7,468 nucleotides of DNA, from positions 1-7,468 of the forward strand of contig JAGLWW010000031.1 in the NCBI GenBank assembly GCA_023133195.1, in the 5' to 3' direction. The position numbers were made by a program, and so were the translations under genes. The notes under the pieces were generated by a model that made no database searches, had not been told where the DNA came from, and saw only the letters and a list, made by a program, of their open reading frames with translations. Origin of the DNA: Candidatus Aenigmatarchaeota archaeon (lineage in GTDB: Archaea > Aenigmatarchaeota > Aenigmatarchaeia > PWEA01 > JAGHBM01). Below are positions 1 through 5,432 of this stretch, one piece after another (the stretch's first letter is position 1; each line of letters opens with the position of its first letter).

Positions 1-524
1 TAGACATATCCGAAATAAAAATGCTGTATGGAACATACTACGGAGACTTCATTTTTAACAAAATTAGCGTTACCTGTACACAATGCCCAGGAATAGAAGA
101 TAGTGTTAGTTTGACCTTCAGTTACCAGGAGGATGGTTATGAAGAAAATTGTACTTCCGGAGGTTATGGAAATCTAACTGACGGCAATTGGTCATCATCT
201 GAATTTATGGGAGTCGGTTCTTCCTGTGACGTAAATTATACAAAATCAGCAGGTACAATAGGTGCAATATGGCAAGTTTATGATAGCAGTCCTGCAACAT
301 GCAATCCATATGTATATACAGGCAATATGATAAGAAATGTTACAATTCCTGATTCTTGCTGGAATGCACATCCTACTAAACTTCTATTAAATATGGACGA
401 ACCCGGAGGAGATTTATTTTGGAAATGTTACAACGGAACAGAGTGGATAGTGATATTAAATACTTGTGATGGTAGTTCTCATATGTTTGAAGAAGCAATA
501 TACTGGAACGTGGTCGATAGTTAA
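1..524 (+). CDS. 3' end of a glycosylation-rich, probably extracellular protein (5' partial)
   Basis: The reading frame is already open at the left edge (Asp-Ile-Ser-Glu-Ile-Lys precede the first Met at 21) and runs to the TAA at 522-524. There is no ribosome binding site before the ATG at 21 and no signal peptide after it, so I read this as the C-terminal portion of a longer protein. The visible part is rich in Gly, Ser, Thr, Tyr and Asn. It has several cysteines (for example CTQC near the start) and at least six N-x-S/T sequons (NCT, NLT, NWS, NYT, NVT, NGT), as expected of an exported, N-glycosylated archaeal surface protein. No family is recognised. The other possibility is a complete 167-residue protein starting at 21, which I consider less likely. 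A hairpin with a T-run lies about 50 bases after the stop. Confidence 0.7.
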   Translation, partial: DISEIKMLYGTYYGDFIFNKISVTCTQCPGIEDSVSLTFSYQEDGYEENCTSGGYGNLTDGNWSSSEFMGVGSSCDVNYTKSAGTIGAIWQVYDSSPATCNPYVYTGNMIRNVTIPDSCWNAHPTKLLLNMDEPGGDLFWKCYNGTEWIVILNTCDGSSHMFEEAIYWNVVDS

Positions 525-545
525 ATAAAATTTACAAACAAATCA

Positions 546-564
546 AAATAAAAAAGGGTGCCCC
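546..564 (-). terminator. Short GC hairpin plus T-tract, 3' of the zinc-ribbon gene
   Basis: On the minus strand GGGGCACCC (a small GGG/CCC stem) is followed directly by TTTTTTATTTT. It lies about 50 bases after the stop of the 53-codon gene at 611-772 and is positioned to end its transcript. The T-tract alone would be adequate for archaeal termination. The stem is short. Confidence 0.5.
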
Positions 565-574
565 TAAAACATCC

Positions 575-594
575 AGAATTCATATTCTTTTTTT
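575..594 (+). terminator. Hairpin plus T-run, 3' of the left partial gene
   Basis: AGAAT (575-579), loop TCAT, ATTCT (584-588) form a 5-base-pair stem leading into a run of seven Ts (588-594), about 50 bases after the TAA at 524. Together with the opposing element at 546-564 it makes a compact bidirectional termination zone between converging genes. Confidence 0.5.
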
Positions 595-610
595 AATTCC
601 TATATATTAT

Positions 611-772
611 TCATCTTTTGATGAAAAGTCTGGAACCGAAACGCGGTATTACCACTCTGTTCAATCTACCTGTTTCGTCTCTGCATACGGTGCATAACCA
701 CAGGCTATTTTTATTTTCAAGAAATGGACTGTAGTTCTCACACCTTTCACAAAATCCACTAATTTTTCTCAT
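611..772 (-). CDS. 53-residue double-CxxC zinc-ribbon-like protein
   Basis: Read on the minus strand from the ATG at 772-770 to the TGA at 613-611, this gives 53 residues beginning MRKISGFCERCENYSPF. Two CxxC knuckles, C8-x2-C11 and C27-x2-C30, are separated by 15 residues containing an aromatic-rich stretch (NSLWLCTVC). This is the spacing of a treble-clef or zinc-ribbon fold that binds one zinc. The C-terminal tail is basic (RLNRVVIPRFGSRLFIKR), consistent with nucleic-acid or ribosome contact. A G-rich stretch (GTGGGGGTTGGA) immediately precedes the ATG and could serve as a ribosome binding site. The frame stays open upstream to a TAG at 871-869, and a GTG at 784-782 is a possible earlier start. 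The gene sits between terminators at 546-564 and 874-894. The family is not recognised; function is inferred only from cysteine spacing and charge. Confidence 0.6.
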   Translation of the reverse strand: MRKISGFCERCENYSPFLENKNSLWLCTVCRDETGRLNRVVIPRFGSRLFIKR

Positions 773-897
773 TCCAACCCCCACGCAAAATTTTCCAGAA
801 GTAGATTTGTCCCCCTGGATAATATGTTTGTGTTTTAAAGCATAAAAATCTGATTTTACGTCAAATGTCTAAGAAAAAGTCGCAAACCCTTTGCAAA
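773..897. other. Leader and spacer between two minus-strand genes
   Basis: This 125-base gap holds the terminator of the 898-1317 gene at its right end. AT-rich candidates for the promoter of the 611-772 gene lie at about 835-850 (TTTTTATGCTTTAAAAC on the minus strand) and 817-826. The distance to the ATG implies a leader of roughly 25-40 bases, longer than for the other genes here. I see no RNA gene in it. Confidence 0.35.
874..894 (-). terminator. Hairpin plus T-tract after the coiled-coil gene
   Basis: On the minus strand GCAAA, loop GGG, TTTGC (894-882) forms a perfect 5-base-pair stem, followed after GAC by TTTTT (878-874). It begins four bases after the TAA of the 898-1317 gene. Confidence 0.55.
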
Positions 898-1317
898 TTA
901 AAGGAACTCTTTGATTTCCGGCTTGAAAAGAAAGTTTGAGTATTCTTCAAACTGTTTCAAATTTCCCTTAATTATTCCGTATACCCTTTTCTTCTGACTC
1001 TTTATCACTTCAAGCCCGACTTCATTTGCATTCTTTACCAGCTGAACTTTGTCGATTCTAAGTTTTTCTACATATCCCATTTTTGAATCCTTGATTTTCT
1101 TTAGTTTCTTCTTCACATATTTCTCTTTCTCGTTAAGGTTTTTCATGAGACCGGTTACCAGATCTATTCTGTCAAAAAACGCGGCTTCGGGTCCCCTCCT
1201 GCTCAAAATCCTGTTTAATTTATGGGGAGATGTATAATCACGGGAGACCTCGGCCAAAAGCAGGGAAATATCAGAAGGATAATAAGGACGTTTTTCGTGA
1301 TTCAGTTTTTCATTCAT
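898..1317 (-). CDS. Small basic coiled-coil protein of unknown function
   Basis: This 139-residue protein is rich in Lys, Arg and Glu and has no signal peptide or membrane segment, so it is probably cytoplasmic. Residues about 10-30 (PYYPSDISLLLAEVSRDYTS) look like a short helical N-terminal segment. Residues about 45-90 form a strongly charged helix or coiled coil (NLNEKEKYVKKKLKKIKD), followed by more amphipathic helix and an aromatic C-terminus (FEEYSNFLFKP). The start is well supported: AAGGTGAT lies just upstream of the ATG, and a TATA box lies a further ~30 bases up. An ATG one codon cluster downstream would lose that spacing. No cysteine or catalytic motif is seen. Net positive charge and coiled-coil content would suit a nucleic-acid-associated or scaffold role, but that is speculation. 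Confidence 0.75.
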   Translation of the reverse strand: MNEKLNHEKRPYYPSDISLLLAEVSRDYTSPHKLNRILSRRGPEAAFFDRIDLVTGLMKNLNEKEKYVKKKLKKIKDSKMGYVEKLRIDKVQLVKNANEVGLEVIKSQKKRVYGIIKGNLKQFEEYSNFLFKPEIKEFL

Positions 1318-1320
1318 TTC

Positions 1321-1362
1321 ATCACCTTAGTATTACTATAAAATGGTTAAATTATTTATACT
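1321..1362 (-). promoter_or_regulatory. TATA box and Shine-Dalgarno of the coiled-coil gene
   Basis: On the minus strand GTATAAATAAT (1361-1351) is a canonical archaeal TATA box centred about 39 bases before the ATG at 1317. A transcript start 25 bases downstream would leave a leader of about 13 bases. That leader contains AAGGTGAT (1328-1321), which matches the anti-Shine-Dalgarno of archaeal 16S rRNA well. Confidence 0.65.
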
Positions 1363-1367
1363 TAACC

Positions 1368-1385
1368 AAAAATTGACCTCAATTT
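1368..1385 (-). terminator. Hairpin plus T-run after the lipoprotein gene
   Basis: On the minus strand AAATTG, loop AGGT, CAATTT forms a 6-base-pair stem (1385-1370) whose 3' arm runs into five Ts (1372-1368). It lies about 10 bases after the TAG at 1398-1396 and abuts the TATA box of the next gene, showing how tightly the two units are packed. A small palindrome (CTAGA-A-TCTAG, 1389-1399) overlaps the stop codon. Confidence 0.5.
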
Positions 1386-1395
1386 ACACTAGAAT

Positions 1396-2193
1396 CTAGC
1401 AGATTTCCGTGACCCGGACGTAATCCACAGAGAACCTGCTCTCGTAACCAAGGCCTTCAAACACCATGCCCCCGTTCTGCATAATAGGCTCGCTGTCCGT
1501 GTAGTTCTCGTAAAGCACTTCATCCACGTACACCTCAATCCTGTCCCCTCTTAAAACCACTTTGTAATCGTGCCATTCTCCTTTTTTGACAGGCACCTCT
1601 TTCACTGTCATCAAACCAACTTCCCCGCTCTTTCCTATCCCAACAATTCCCCTGCCCTCGTAATCCGCGAGCATTTCCACCTGGAACGGCAGTTCCTCAG
1701 GAAGGCCTTTCGGCACAACACCGAAAAGCAGAGCGTATTTCTCCGAGTAATTTTTGCTAAGGTCATATCTTGCAGACATTATCCCGATTAAATCGTCCAC
1801 TTTTGCACTGAACTCCACGATATAATTCCTTTTGTCAAAATTATATTCCAAAACAGGCGTTGCCCTGTCCCTGCTGCCGCTGTTCCTCAAAACCATCTTT
1901 CCCATCTCAAACATAGTATCGTAAGTATCAGGCAATTCCCAGTTCTCATCAGTGGAAAAATTATCATAAAAGAGCACGTCTCCAACCACGAGCCCGTTCA
2001 CGCATTCCTGCAACTCGTAATCAAAATAATCCAAAGTACAGTTGTCCCTGTCATCACAATCCGGGCAGTCCTCGGGGCAGTTCTGGTAAGTCTCCTCCCC
2101 TTTACATATTCCGTCAACCTTGCACTTCCCGCCAAGACAACCGCTGACGAAGACAATTCCAACAAGCAATAAAACAGAGATTATTTTACTCAT
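1396..2193 (-). CDS. Lipoprotein with Cys-rich module and concanavalin-like jelly-roll domain
   Basis: This 265-residue protein opens with a hydrophobic signal sequence (residues 3-17) ending in a lipobox VSGC, with C19 the predicted lipid-bearing cysteine, so it should be anchored on the outer face of the cell membrane. Residues 24-64 form a cysteine-rich module: C24-x5-C30, then NCPEDCPDC, then NCTLDYFDYELQEC. It resembles the CGNGIC/CPxDC and CDDxxxCTxDxC motifs common in exported archaeal proteins. Residues about 73-262 look like a single beta-jelly-roll of the concanavalin/LamG or DUF1080 type. The hallmarks are FYDNFSTDENWEL at its start, GEWHDYKVVLRGDRIEVYVDE as the paired strands, and SVDYVRV as the last strand. 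Such domains bind or cleave polysaccharide. I see no sure catalytic pair, so binding is the safer inference. The gene appears monocistronic, with a leaderless promoter and its own terminator. Confidence 0.85.
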   Translation of the reverse strand: MSKIISVLLLVGIVFVSGCLGGKCKVDGICKGEETYQNCPEDCPDCDDRDNCTLDYFDYELQECVNGLVVGDVLFYDNFSTDENWELPDTYDTMFEMGKMVLRNSGSRDRATPVLEYNFDKRNYIVEFSAKVDDLIGIMSARYDLSKNYSEKYALLFGVVPKGLPEELPFQVEMLADYEGRGIVGIGKSGEVGLMTVKEVPVKKGEWHDYKVVLRGDRIEVYVDEVLYENYTDSEPIMQNGGMVFEGLGYESRFSVDYVRVTEIC

Positions 2194-2211
2194 TGAATAA
2201 TTTTAGTAAGC

Positions 2212-2228
2212 AAAATTTAAAAACCTGA
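2212..2228 (-). promoter_or_regulatory. TATA/BRE of the lipoprotein gene
   Basis: On the minus strand CAGG-TTTTTAAAT-TTTG places a TATA-like box about 26 bases before the ATG at 2193, so the message should be essentially leaderless. There is no Shine-Dalgarno between box and start, which supports this. The box lies inside the 18-base repeat at 2214-2231. Confidence 0.5.
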
Positions 2229-2231
2229 AAT
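2214..2231. repeat. 18-base intergenic element, copy 1
   Basis: AATTTAAAAACCTGAAAT, identical to the copy at 5390-5407 and one base different from 6380-6397. It lies between the divergent starts at 2193 (-) and 2269 (+), beginning 55 bases before the + strand ATG. It covers the TATA region of the minus-strand lipoprotein gene. Confidence 0.7.
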
Positions 2232-2236
2232 CACGG

Positions 2237-2246
2237 GATTTAAATT
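2237..2246 (+). promoter_or_regulatory. TATA box of the 101-residue gene
   Basis: GATTTAAATT is centred about 27 bases upstream of the ATG at 2269, with no ribosome binding site between. This fits a leaderless transcript. Confidence 0.5.
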
Positions 2247-2268
2247 CTTTTCTATGTAATTTAATTAT

Positions 2269-2574
2269 ATGGATATTAAAGAAGTTCATAAATCTTCCTT
2301 TGGCAAGGATGGTGATATAGATACACTTATTCTCCTCTTTCCAGGCGAGGAAGAACCTAAAAAATATAAAATCGTGTTGTACAAAATTGAAAAAACAGAA
2401 CATCGCTATAATGATTTAAAAGAAATTGCATCAGTAGAAACTGGAGATATTGCATACGCAACACTTGGTAATTTGGCGAGTAGTAGTAGACCCATACCCA
2501 AAGATATTCATACAGAAGAAGGCGCTAAAAAATACATTGAAAGTGCAATTGATTATATGATTTCAATGATTTAA
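2269..2574 (+). CDS. Small hypothetical protein, 101 residues
   Basis: No family is recognised. The protein is soluble, slightly acidic and cysteine-free. It alternates charged and beta-type segments (DTLILLFPGEEEPKKYKIVLYKIEKT, residues about 18-43) and ends in an amphipathic helix (EEGAKKYIESAIDYMISMI). This suggests a small alpha/beta fold. The start at 2269 is chosen because a TATA box lies 27 bases upstream and no other ATG is near. It is visibly AT-rich compared with the lipoprotein gene on its left. Its TAA ends exactly where the stop of the opposing HIT gene begins, so the two messages must overlap unless termination occurs within coding sequence. It shares a divergent intergenic region with the lipoprotein. 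Confidence 0.65.
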   Translation: MDIKEVHKSSFGKDGDIDTLILLFPGEEEPKKYKIVLYKIEKTEHRYNDLKEIASVETGDIAYATLGNLASSSRPIPKDIHTEEGAKKYIESAIDYMISMI

Positions 2575-2997
2575 TCATAATCTTTTCTTAAGAAGTTCTG
2601 TGAGTTCCCTGCGTATACCTTCATTCTCTTTTTCCCTGGTGTATGTTATGGGCTGTCCGTAGGTATTGTCCTCATATTTTTTACCGCTGAACTCGCGCGG
2701 TTCCCTGTATCTTGGTAGAATAAGGAAGTGAAAATGATGGTGCCAGTTTCCGTTCTGCTGGATGTTGTACCAGTCCGGCTTGAATTCTTCATCCAAAACC
2801 TTTTGTGAAAGCTTTATTATTTCGCCCAGTTCCTGAATCTCCTCCGGAGTCAGTTCCAAGAATTTCTCTGCGTGCCTTTTCAGTATTATTCCGAGAGTTC
2901 CCAGGGTGTGCTGGAACCAGCATGCGTGTACATTCCAGTATTTGAATTTCTTAATCCAGAGACCATCTTTATTTTCATTACATAACAAACAATCCAT
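2575..2997 (-). CDS. HIT-family nucleotide hydrolase/transferase
   Basis: This 140-residue protein has the histidine triad H-x-H-x-H-x-x at residues 86-92 (WHHHFHFLILPRY, with H86, H88 and H90). H88 or its neighbour would serve as the nucleophile on a nucleoside phosphate. The N-terminal MDCLLC, a CxxC as in many HIT proteins, may contribute to a zinc site with downstream His residues. The segment TLGIILKRHAEKFLELTPEE (about 34-53) matches the family's strand-turn-helix leading into the helix that packs on the core. HIT proteins hydrolyse AMP-lysine-like adducts, Ap4A or related nucleotides in the cytoplasm; which of these applies here cannot be told. The gene lies 34 bases downstream of the nuclease gene on the same strand but has its own TATA box, so it may be transcribed both ways. 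Confidence 0.9.
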   Translation of the reverse strand: MDCLLCNENKDGLWIKKFKYWNVHACWFQHTLGTLGIILKRHAEKFLELTPEEIQELGEIIKLSQKVLDEEFKPDWYNIQQNGNWHHHFHFLILPRYREPREFSGKKYEDNTYGQPITYTREKENEGIRRELTELLKKRL

Positions 2998-3016
2998 AAA
3001 ATTATTTTCGTCCCAA

Positions 3017-3026
3017 TCTTTAAAAA
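3017..3026 (-). promoter_or_regulatory. TATA box of the HIT gene
   Basis: On the minus strand TTTTTAAAGA is centred about 24 bases before the ATG at 2997, with no Shine-Dalgarno, predicting a leaderless message. It sits in the 34-base gap after the nuclease stop codon. Confidence 0.5.
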
Positions 3027-3031
3027 CAAAA

Positions 3032-4192
3032 TTATTTCTTCTCTCTGTTGCTCATTCTCAATGACCATACCTTTTCTGCTTTCAGGTTCACCAGCACCTC
3101 AATGTCAATGTCCCCGCTTTCCAGTTTATTTCTGAGTTTAGTGCTGTTAACTGCAACCACTTCGTCATAGAGCCCCTTTTTCTTGAGAAGTTCCATGAAC
3201 TCATCCGTCTTCGGGTATTCCAGTCTGCTGTACGATTTTATGCTTGCTTTCCTGTCCGTGCCGCACACGACATCAACGCCCATCTGTTTTGAGAACTTAA
3301 TAATCTTTTGTTTTATTTCCTCTTTCTTCCCGTTTGCCTCTTTTTCCTCGTTTTCCAGTCTTGTGTATTCATCAACAAGCTTCACTCCGTCATCTTCCTT
3401 AAATTCCTTCTCATTCTTTTCTTTCAGCTCGTATTCGTGCTTGAAATGAGGACACATCTGTTTATACTTGCACCAGTCGCATAGCCTTGATTTGTATGTC
3501 GGGAATTCCGAGACGCTTTCAATATGTTTTATCATGTTTTCTATGTCTCTTTTCACTCCCTCAAGCTGTTTTGGAGTCCTCTCTGAAACCATCTCTCTGT
3601 CGAAAGCCATGAAATACCATACCAGTTTCACGTCTTTGGCGTCAGAATATTTCTGCCTGACCCACAATGAATACATTGCCAGCTGCCGGTCCCTGTCCAG
3701 GTCATACTGCGTTGATATTCTTCCTCCGGTCTTGTAATCGCACACATAATAATTTCCGTCATTGTTACAGGCCAGCCTATCTATCCTTATATGGTACTTA
3801 TTGCCGTCTTCCAAATCCAGGAAATTTTCTGTCTCCAGGGCAAGCGTCTTTATGCCATTAAAGGGTTTGAACCTGTCATAGTAATCTGATATGTACTTCC
3901 TGCCCATATCTTTGTAGTTATCCGTAGTATAGTCTTTCTTCACTATCACTATTTTGTCGCTCCATTTCCCGCTCCATAACTTTTCAAAATAATCCAGCAG
4001 CTCCTTCTTGGTATTCTTTTTCTGGTACTGCAAATCCTTGTAAAGCTTTTCCATGACCTCATGAACAAGTCTTCCCATATAGGTCTCTATTGTGTCCGGC
4101 ACCTCAACCTTAATCCTGTCTATGTACTGAAGTTTGTACTTGTACGGACACTGGTAAAAGCAGTTTATGCGAGAATTTGAATAGGCCACCAT
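3032..4192 (-). CDS. RecB/Cas4-like PD-(D/E)XK nuclease with predicted 4Fe-4S cluster
   Basis: This 386-residue protein has the full set of PDDEXK_1-type motifs. An N-terminal SNSRINCFYQCPYKYKL carries C15, GRLVHEVME carries H44, and HIRIDRL carries D138. YVCDYKTG carries D152 and K154, and RQLAMY carries Q170 and Y174. The C-terminal cysteines C238, C241 and C247 (LCDWCKYKQMCPHF) together with C15 give the C...CxxC-x5-C arrangement that holds a 4Fe-4S cluster in Cas4 and AddB nucleases. Residues about 252-305 are a charged coiled coil, followed by a small C-terminal domain (about 306-386) not present in minimal Cas4. Known relatives are exonucleases acting on DNA ends in recombination, repair or phage replication. 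No cas1, cas2, helicase or CRISPR array is adjacent, so a CRISPR-adaptation role is unsupported. It may be cotranscribed with the HIT gene. Confidence 0.9.
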   Translation of the reverse strand: MVAYSNSRINCFYQCPYKYKLQYIDRIKVEVPDTIETYMGRLVHEVMEKLYKDLQYQKKNTKKELLDYFEKLWSGKWSDKIVIVKKDYTTDNYKDMGRKYISDYYDRFKPFNGIKTLALETENFLDLEDGNKYHIRIDRLACNNDGNYYVCDYKTGGRISTQYDLDRDRQLAMYSLWVRQKYSDAKDVKLVWYFMAFDREMVSERTPKQLEGVKRDIENMIKHIESVSEFPTYKSRLCDWCKYKQMCPHFKHEYELKEKNEKEFKEDDGVKLVDEYTRLENEEKEANGKKEEIKQKIIKFSKQMGVDVVCGTDRKASIKSYSRLEYPKTDEFMELLKKKGLYDEVVAVNSTKLRNKLESGDIDIEVLVNLKAEKVWSLRMSNREKK

Positions 4193-4214
4193 AACACATT
4201 ATTTGATGGCGAAT

Positions 4215-4225
4215 GTTATAAATAA
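4215..4225 (-). promoter_or_regulatory. TATA box of the nuclease gene
   Basis: On the minus strand TTATTTATAAC is centred about 27 bases before the ATG at 4192, with no ribosome binding site between, so transcription should start at or next to the start codon. Confidence 0.55.
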
Positions 4226-4270
4226 CTTGGTACCAGCATATCGGAATTAAATATTAATCGTGAATTTGAG

Positions 4271-4280
4271 ATATTTAAAC
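4271..4280 (+). promoter_or_regulatory. TATA box of the 4303-5329 operon
   Basis: ATATTTAAAC is centred about 27 bases upstream of the ATG at 4303. It lies on the opposite strand and about 50 bases from the nuclease TATA box, so the 110-base gap is a divergent promoter region. Confidence 0.5.
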
Positions 4281-4302
4281 TTCAGGATTTTTCTATTAAA
4301 CA

Positions 4303-5007
4303 ATGTTGATGAATTTAGGGCAAAAAATTGAATATAAAGTGGAAAAACTTTCAAAAGAGATGGGTATTGACCCGTATCAAGTGGGTTACATCATCGTATC
4401 GAAAGAAATTAACACCAGGGAACCGTTGGAACGTGAAAAAATGTTCAACAGCTTCATAATTACTTATCTGCATGAAAACAGGTTCCAGCTTAACGGAAAC
4501 GGAAGTATAAGCCATATCGCCGGTGACAATACAGGCAAACTGAAAAAAATAGGGCTTGATATGGATTCAAAAATCGGGTACGGGTGCTCGTATCATCTGT
4601 TCCCTCCCACAAAAAACTATATAAAAACAATCAAAACTGCATCCAAAAAAAAGTACAAAAAAATAGAAGGACTTTTACTGTGCGCAAAAAGAAATGAAAA
4701 ACCAAAAGCATGTTTTATTCCGCCTGTAAAAAACGATGATTTTTTCAACGGGCTGGAAGGAAAAAAAATAAAAAAAGAGGATTACTGCAACGGCATAAAT
4801 GAACTGTGTCCGCTATACGAACTGGGGAACGTGCAAAGAGTCAGCAACGATGAACTCAAAGACTTTATTCTAAACAAAAAAATAATTGACACATGGCCTC
4901 CAGAAAAACTGGAAGAAATAGACAAAAGAATTAAAGAAATTATGGTTGAAGAAAATATAGATTTGGGAAACATGTCAAGTTCAAAACAGCCGAATTATAT
5001 AGGATAG
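4303..5007 (+). CDS. Unknown five-cysteine protein, first gene of a two-gene unit
   Basis: I do not recognise this 234-residue protein. It lacks a signal peptide and membrane segment and is lysine-rich. Residues 1-60 look helical (MNLGQKIEYKVEKLSKEMG). The middle (about 85-145) is beta-like, with GYGCSYHLFPP (C95), IEGLLLCAKR (C127) and KACFIPP (C137). YCNGINELCPLY follows (C162 and C169), then a charged C-terminal helix (about 200-218). Clustered cysteines and one nearby histidine could bind a metal or Fe-S cluster, but the spacing fits no pattern I can name. The ATG at 4303 fits the TATA distance best; the ATG at 4309 is an equally possible start. The next gene follows after 10 bases and its ribosome binding site overlaps this stop codon, so the two are almost certainly cotranscribed and probably translationally coupled. 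Confidence 0.7.
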   Translation: MLMNLGQKIEYKVEKLSKEMGIDPYQVGYIIVSKEINTREPLEREKMFNSFIITYLHENRFQLNGNGSISHIAGDNTGKLKKIGLDMDSKIGYGCSYHLFPPTKNYIKTIKTASKKKYKKIEGLLLCAKRNEKPKACFIPPVKNDDFFNGLEGKKIKKEDYCNGINELCPLYELGNVQRVSNDELKDFILNKKIIDTWPPEKLEEIDKRIKEIMVEENIDLGNMSSSKQPNYIG

Positions 5008-5014
5008 AGATGAG
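5007..5014 (+). promoter_or_regulatory. Ribosome binding site of the winged-helix gene
   Basis: GAGATGAG overlaps the last base of the upstream TAG and ends three bases before the ATG at 5018. It differs by one base from the archaeal GAGGTGA consensus. An earlier ATG at 5010 is in another frame and stops after about a dozen codons, so 5018 is the start. Confidence 0.5.
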
Positions 5015-5017
5015 CAA

Positions 5018-5329
5018 ATGGGCAGTCACGTCAGAAATTATTATTTGAAAAACCACTCAAGAAAAGAAGCAAAAGGCATAATTGAAGAAATCATGAAGGA
5101 TACCGTGAATGAATACGGACCGGAAGTTTATTTGGGTCCAAATTCAATTGGCGACAAGATTCATAAAAAAACCGGGGAAAGGGGGGAAGAGTCTTACATA
5201 TCTCCGCCTCTTGTAAGGGGCCTGCTTGATGAGATGGTGGATGAAGAAAAGGTTGAAAGGGCGTTCCGTTTGAGAGAGCACTACAGGAGAGAACCCGTAA
5301 AAGTTCCTCTTTACAGGCTTAAAAAATAA
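5018..5329 (+). CDS. Small winged-helix-like protein, second gene of the unit
   Basis: This 103-residue protein is basic at both ends. The predicted order fits a winged helix-turn-helix. Helix 1 is at about 15-32 (KEAKGIIEEIMKDTVNEY) and helix 2 at 43-52 (SIGDKIHKKTG). The recognition helix is at 63-76 (PPLVRGLLDEMVDE). A two-strand wing ends in EPVKVPLYRLKK (92-103). The pattern of a conserved Pro before the third helix and a terminal YRL strand is common in archaeal DNA-binding regulators, though fold assignment by eye is tentative. Being translationally coupled to an unknown cysteine-bearing protein suggests it either regulates that operon or works with it. A ligand-binding domain is absent. 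The region after the stop is T-rich (TTTATTCTTTTC, 5337-5348) and may end the transcript. Confidence 0.7.
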   Translation: MGSHVRNYYLKNHSRKEAKGIIEEIMKDTVNEYGPEVYLGPNSIGDKIHKKTGERGEESYISPPLVRGLLDEMVDEEKVERAFRLREHYRREPVKVPLYRLKK

Positions 5330-5389
5330 TAGCATGTTTATTCTTTTCAAATCATGAAATTATTTTCTGTATTGCTATACTTCTCCCGC

Positions 5390-5407
5390 AATTTAAAAAC
5401 CTGAAAT
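5390..5407. repeat. 18-base intergenic element, copy 2
   Basis: AATTTAAAAACCTGAAAT, identical to 2214-2231. Unlike the other copies it lies between the 3' ends of convergent genes (5329 + and 5433 -), where no promoter is needed for either neighbour. Confidence 0.7.
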
Positions 5408-5410
5408 AGT

Positions 5411-5422
5411 AAAAATAAAAAA
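5411..5422 (-). terminator. T-tract terminator after the metalloprotease gene
   Basis: On the minus strand, CCCCCTTC follows the TAA and leads into TTTTTTATTTTT, a typical archaeal oligo-T termination signal 10-25 bases after the stop. No convincing hairpin is present. Confidence 0.45.
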
Positions 5423-5432
5423 GAAGGGGGTT

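Noticed and set aside
525..897. Non-coding RNA or tRNA in the gap after the left partial gene
   Set aside because: No cloverleaf, GTTCRA box or long stem was seen; the gap is accounted for by the zinc-ribbon gene and terminators.
1389..1399. Palindrome CTAGAATCTAG at the lipoprotein stop codon
   Set aside because: At 11 bases with no T-tract directly after it, it is too short to claim as a separate element; the adjacent hairpin at 1368-1385 explains termination better.
2886..3068. Minus-strand frame overlapping the HIT gene start
   Set aside because: It overlaps the well-supported HIT and nuclease genes in another frame and has no family features; it is a shadow frame.
3032..4192. Nuclease as a CRISPR Cas4
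   Set aside because: The motifs fit the wider Cas4/RecB superfamily, but no cas1, cas2 or repeat-spacer array is in the window and the protein has an additional C-terminal domain.
4276..4290. Possible fourth copy of the 18-base element on the minus strand (AAAAATCCTGAAGTTT)
   Set aside because: It needs an inserted base and several mismatches, and only CCTGAA and the A-run are shared, which is expected by chance in AT-rich sequence.
5144..5350. Minus-strand frame antisense to the winged-helix gene, downstream of the orphan 18-base element
   Set aside because: It would need a TTG start with no ribosome binding site, and its sequence is the antisense of a credible gene.
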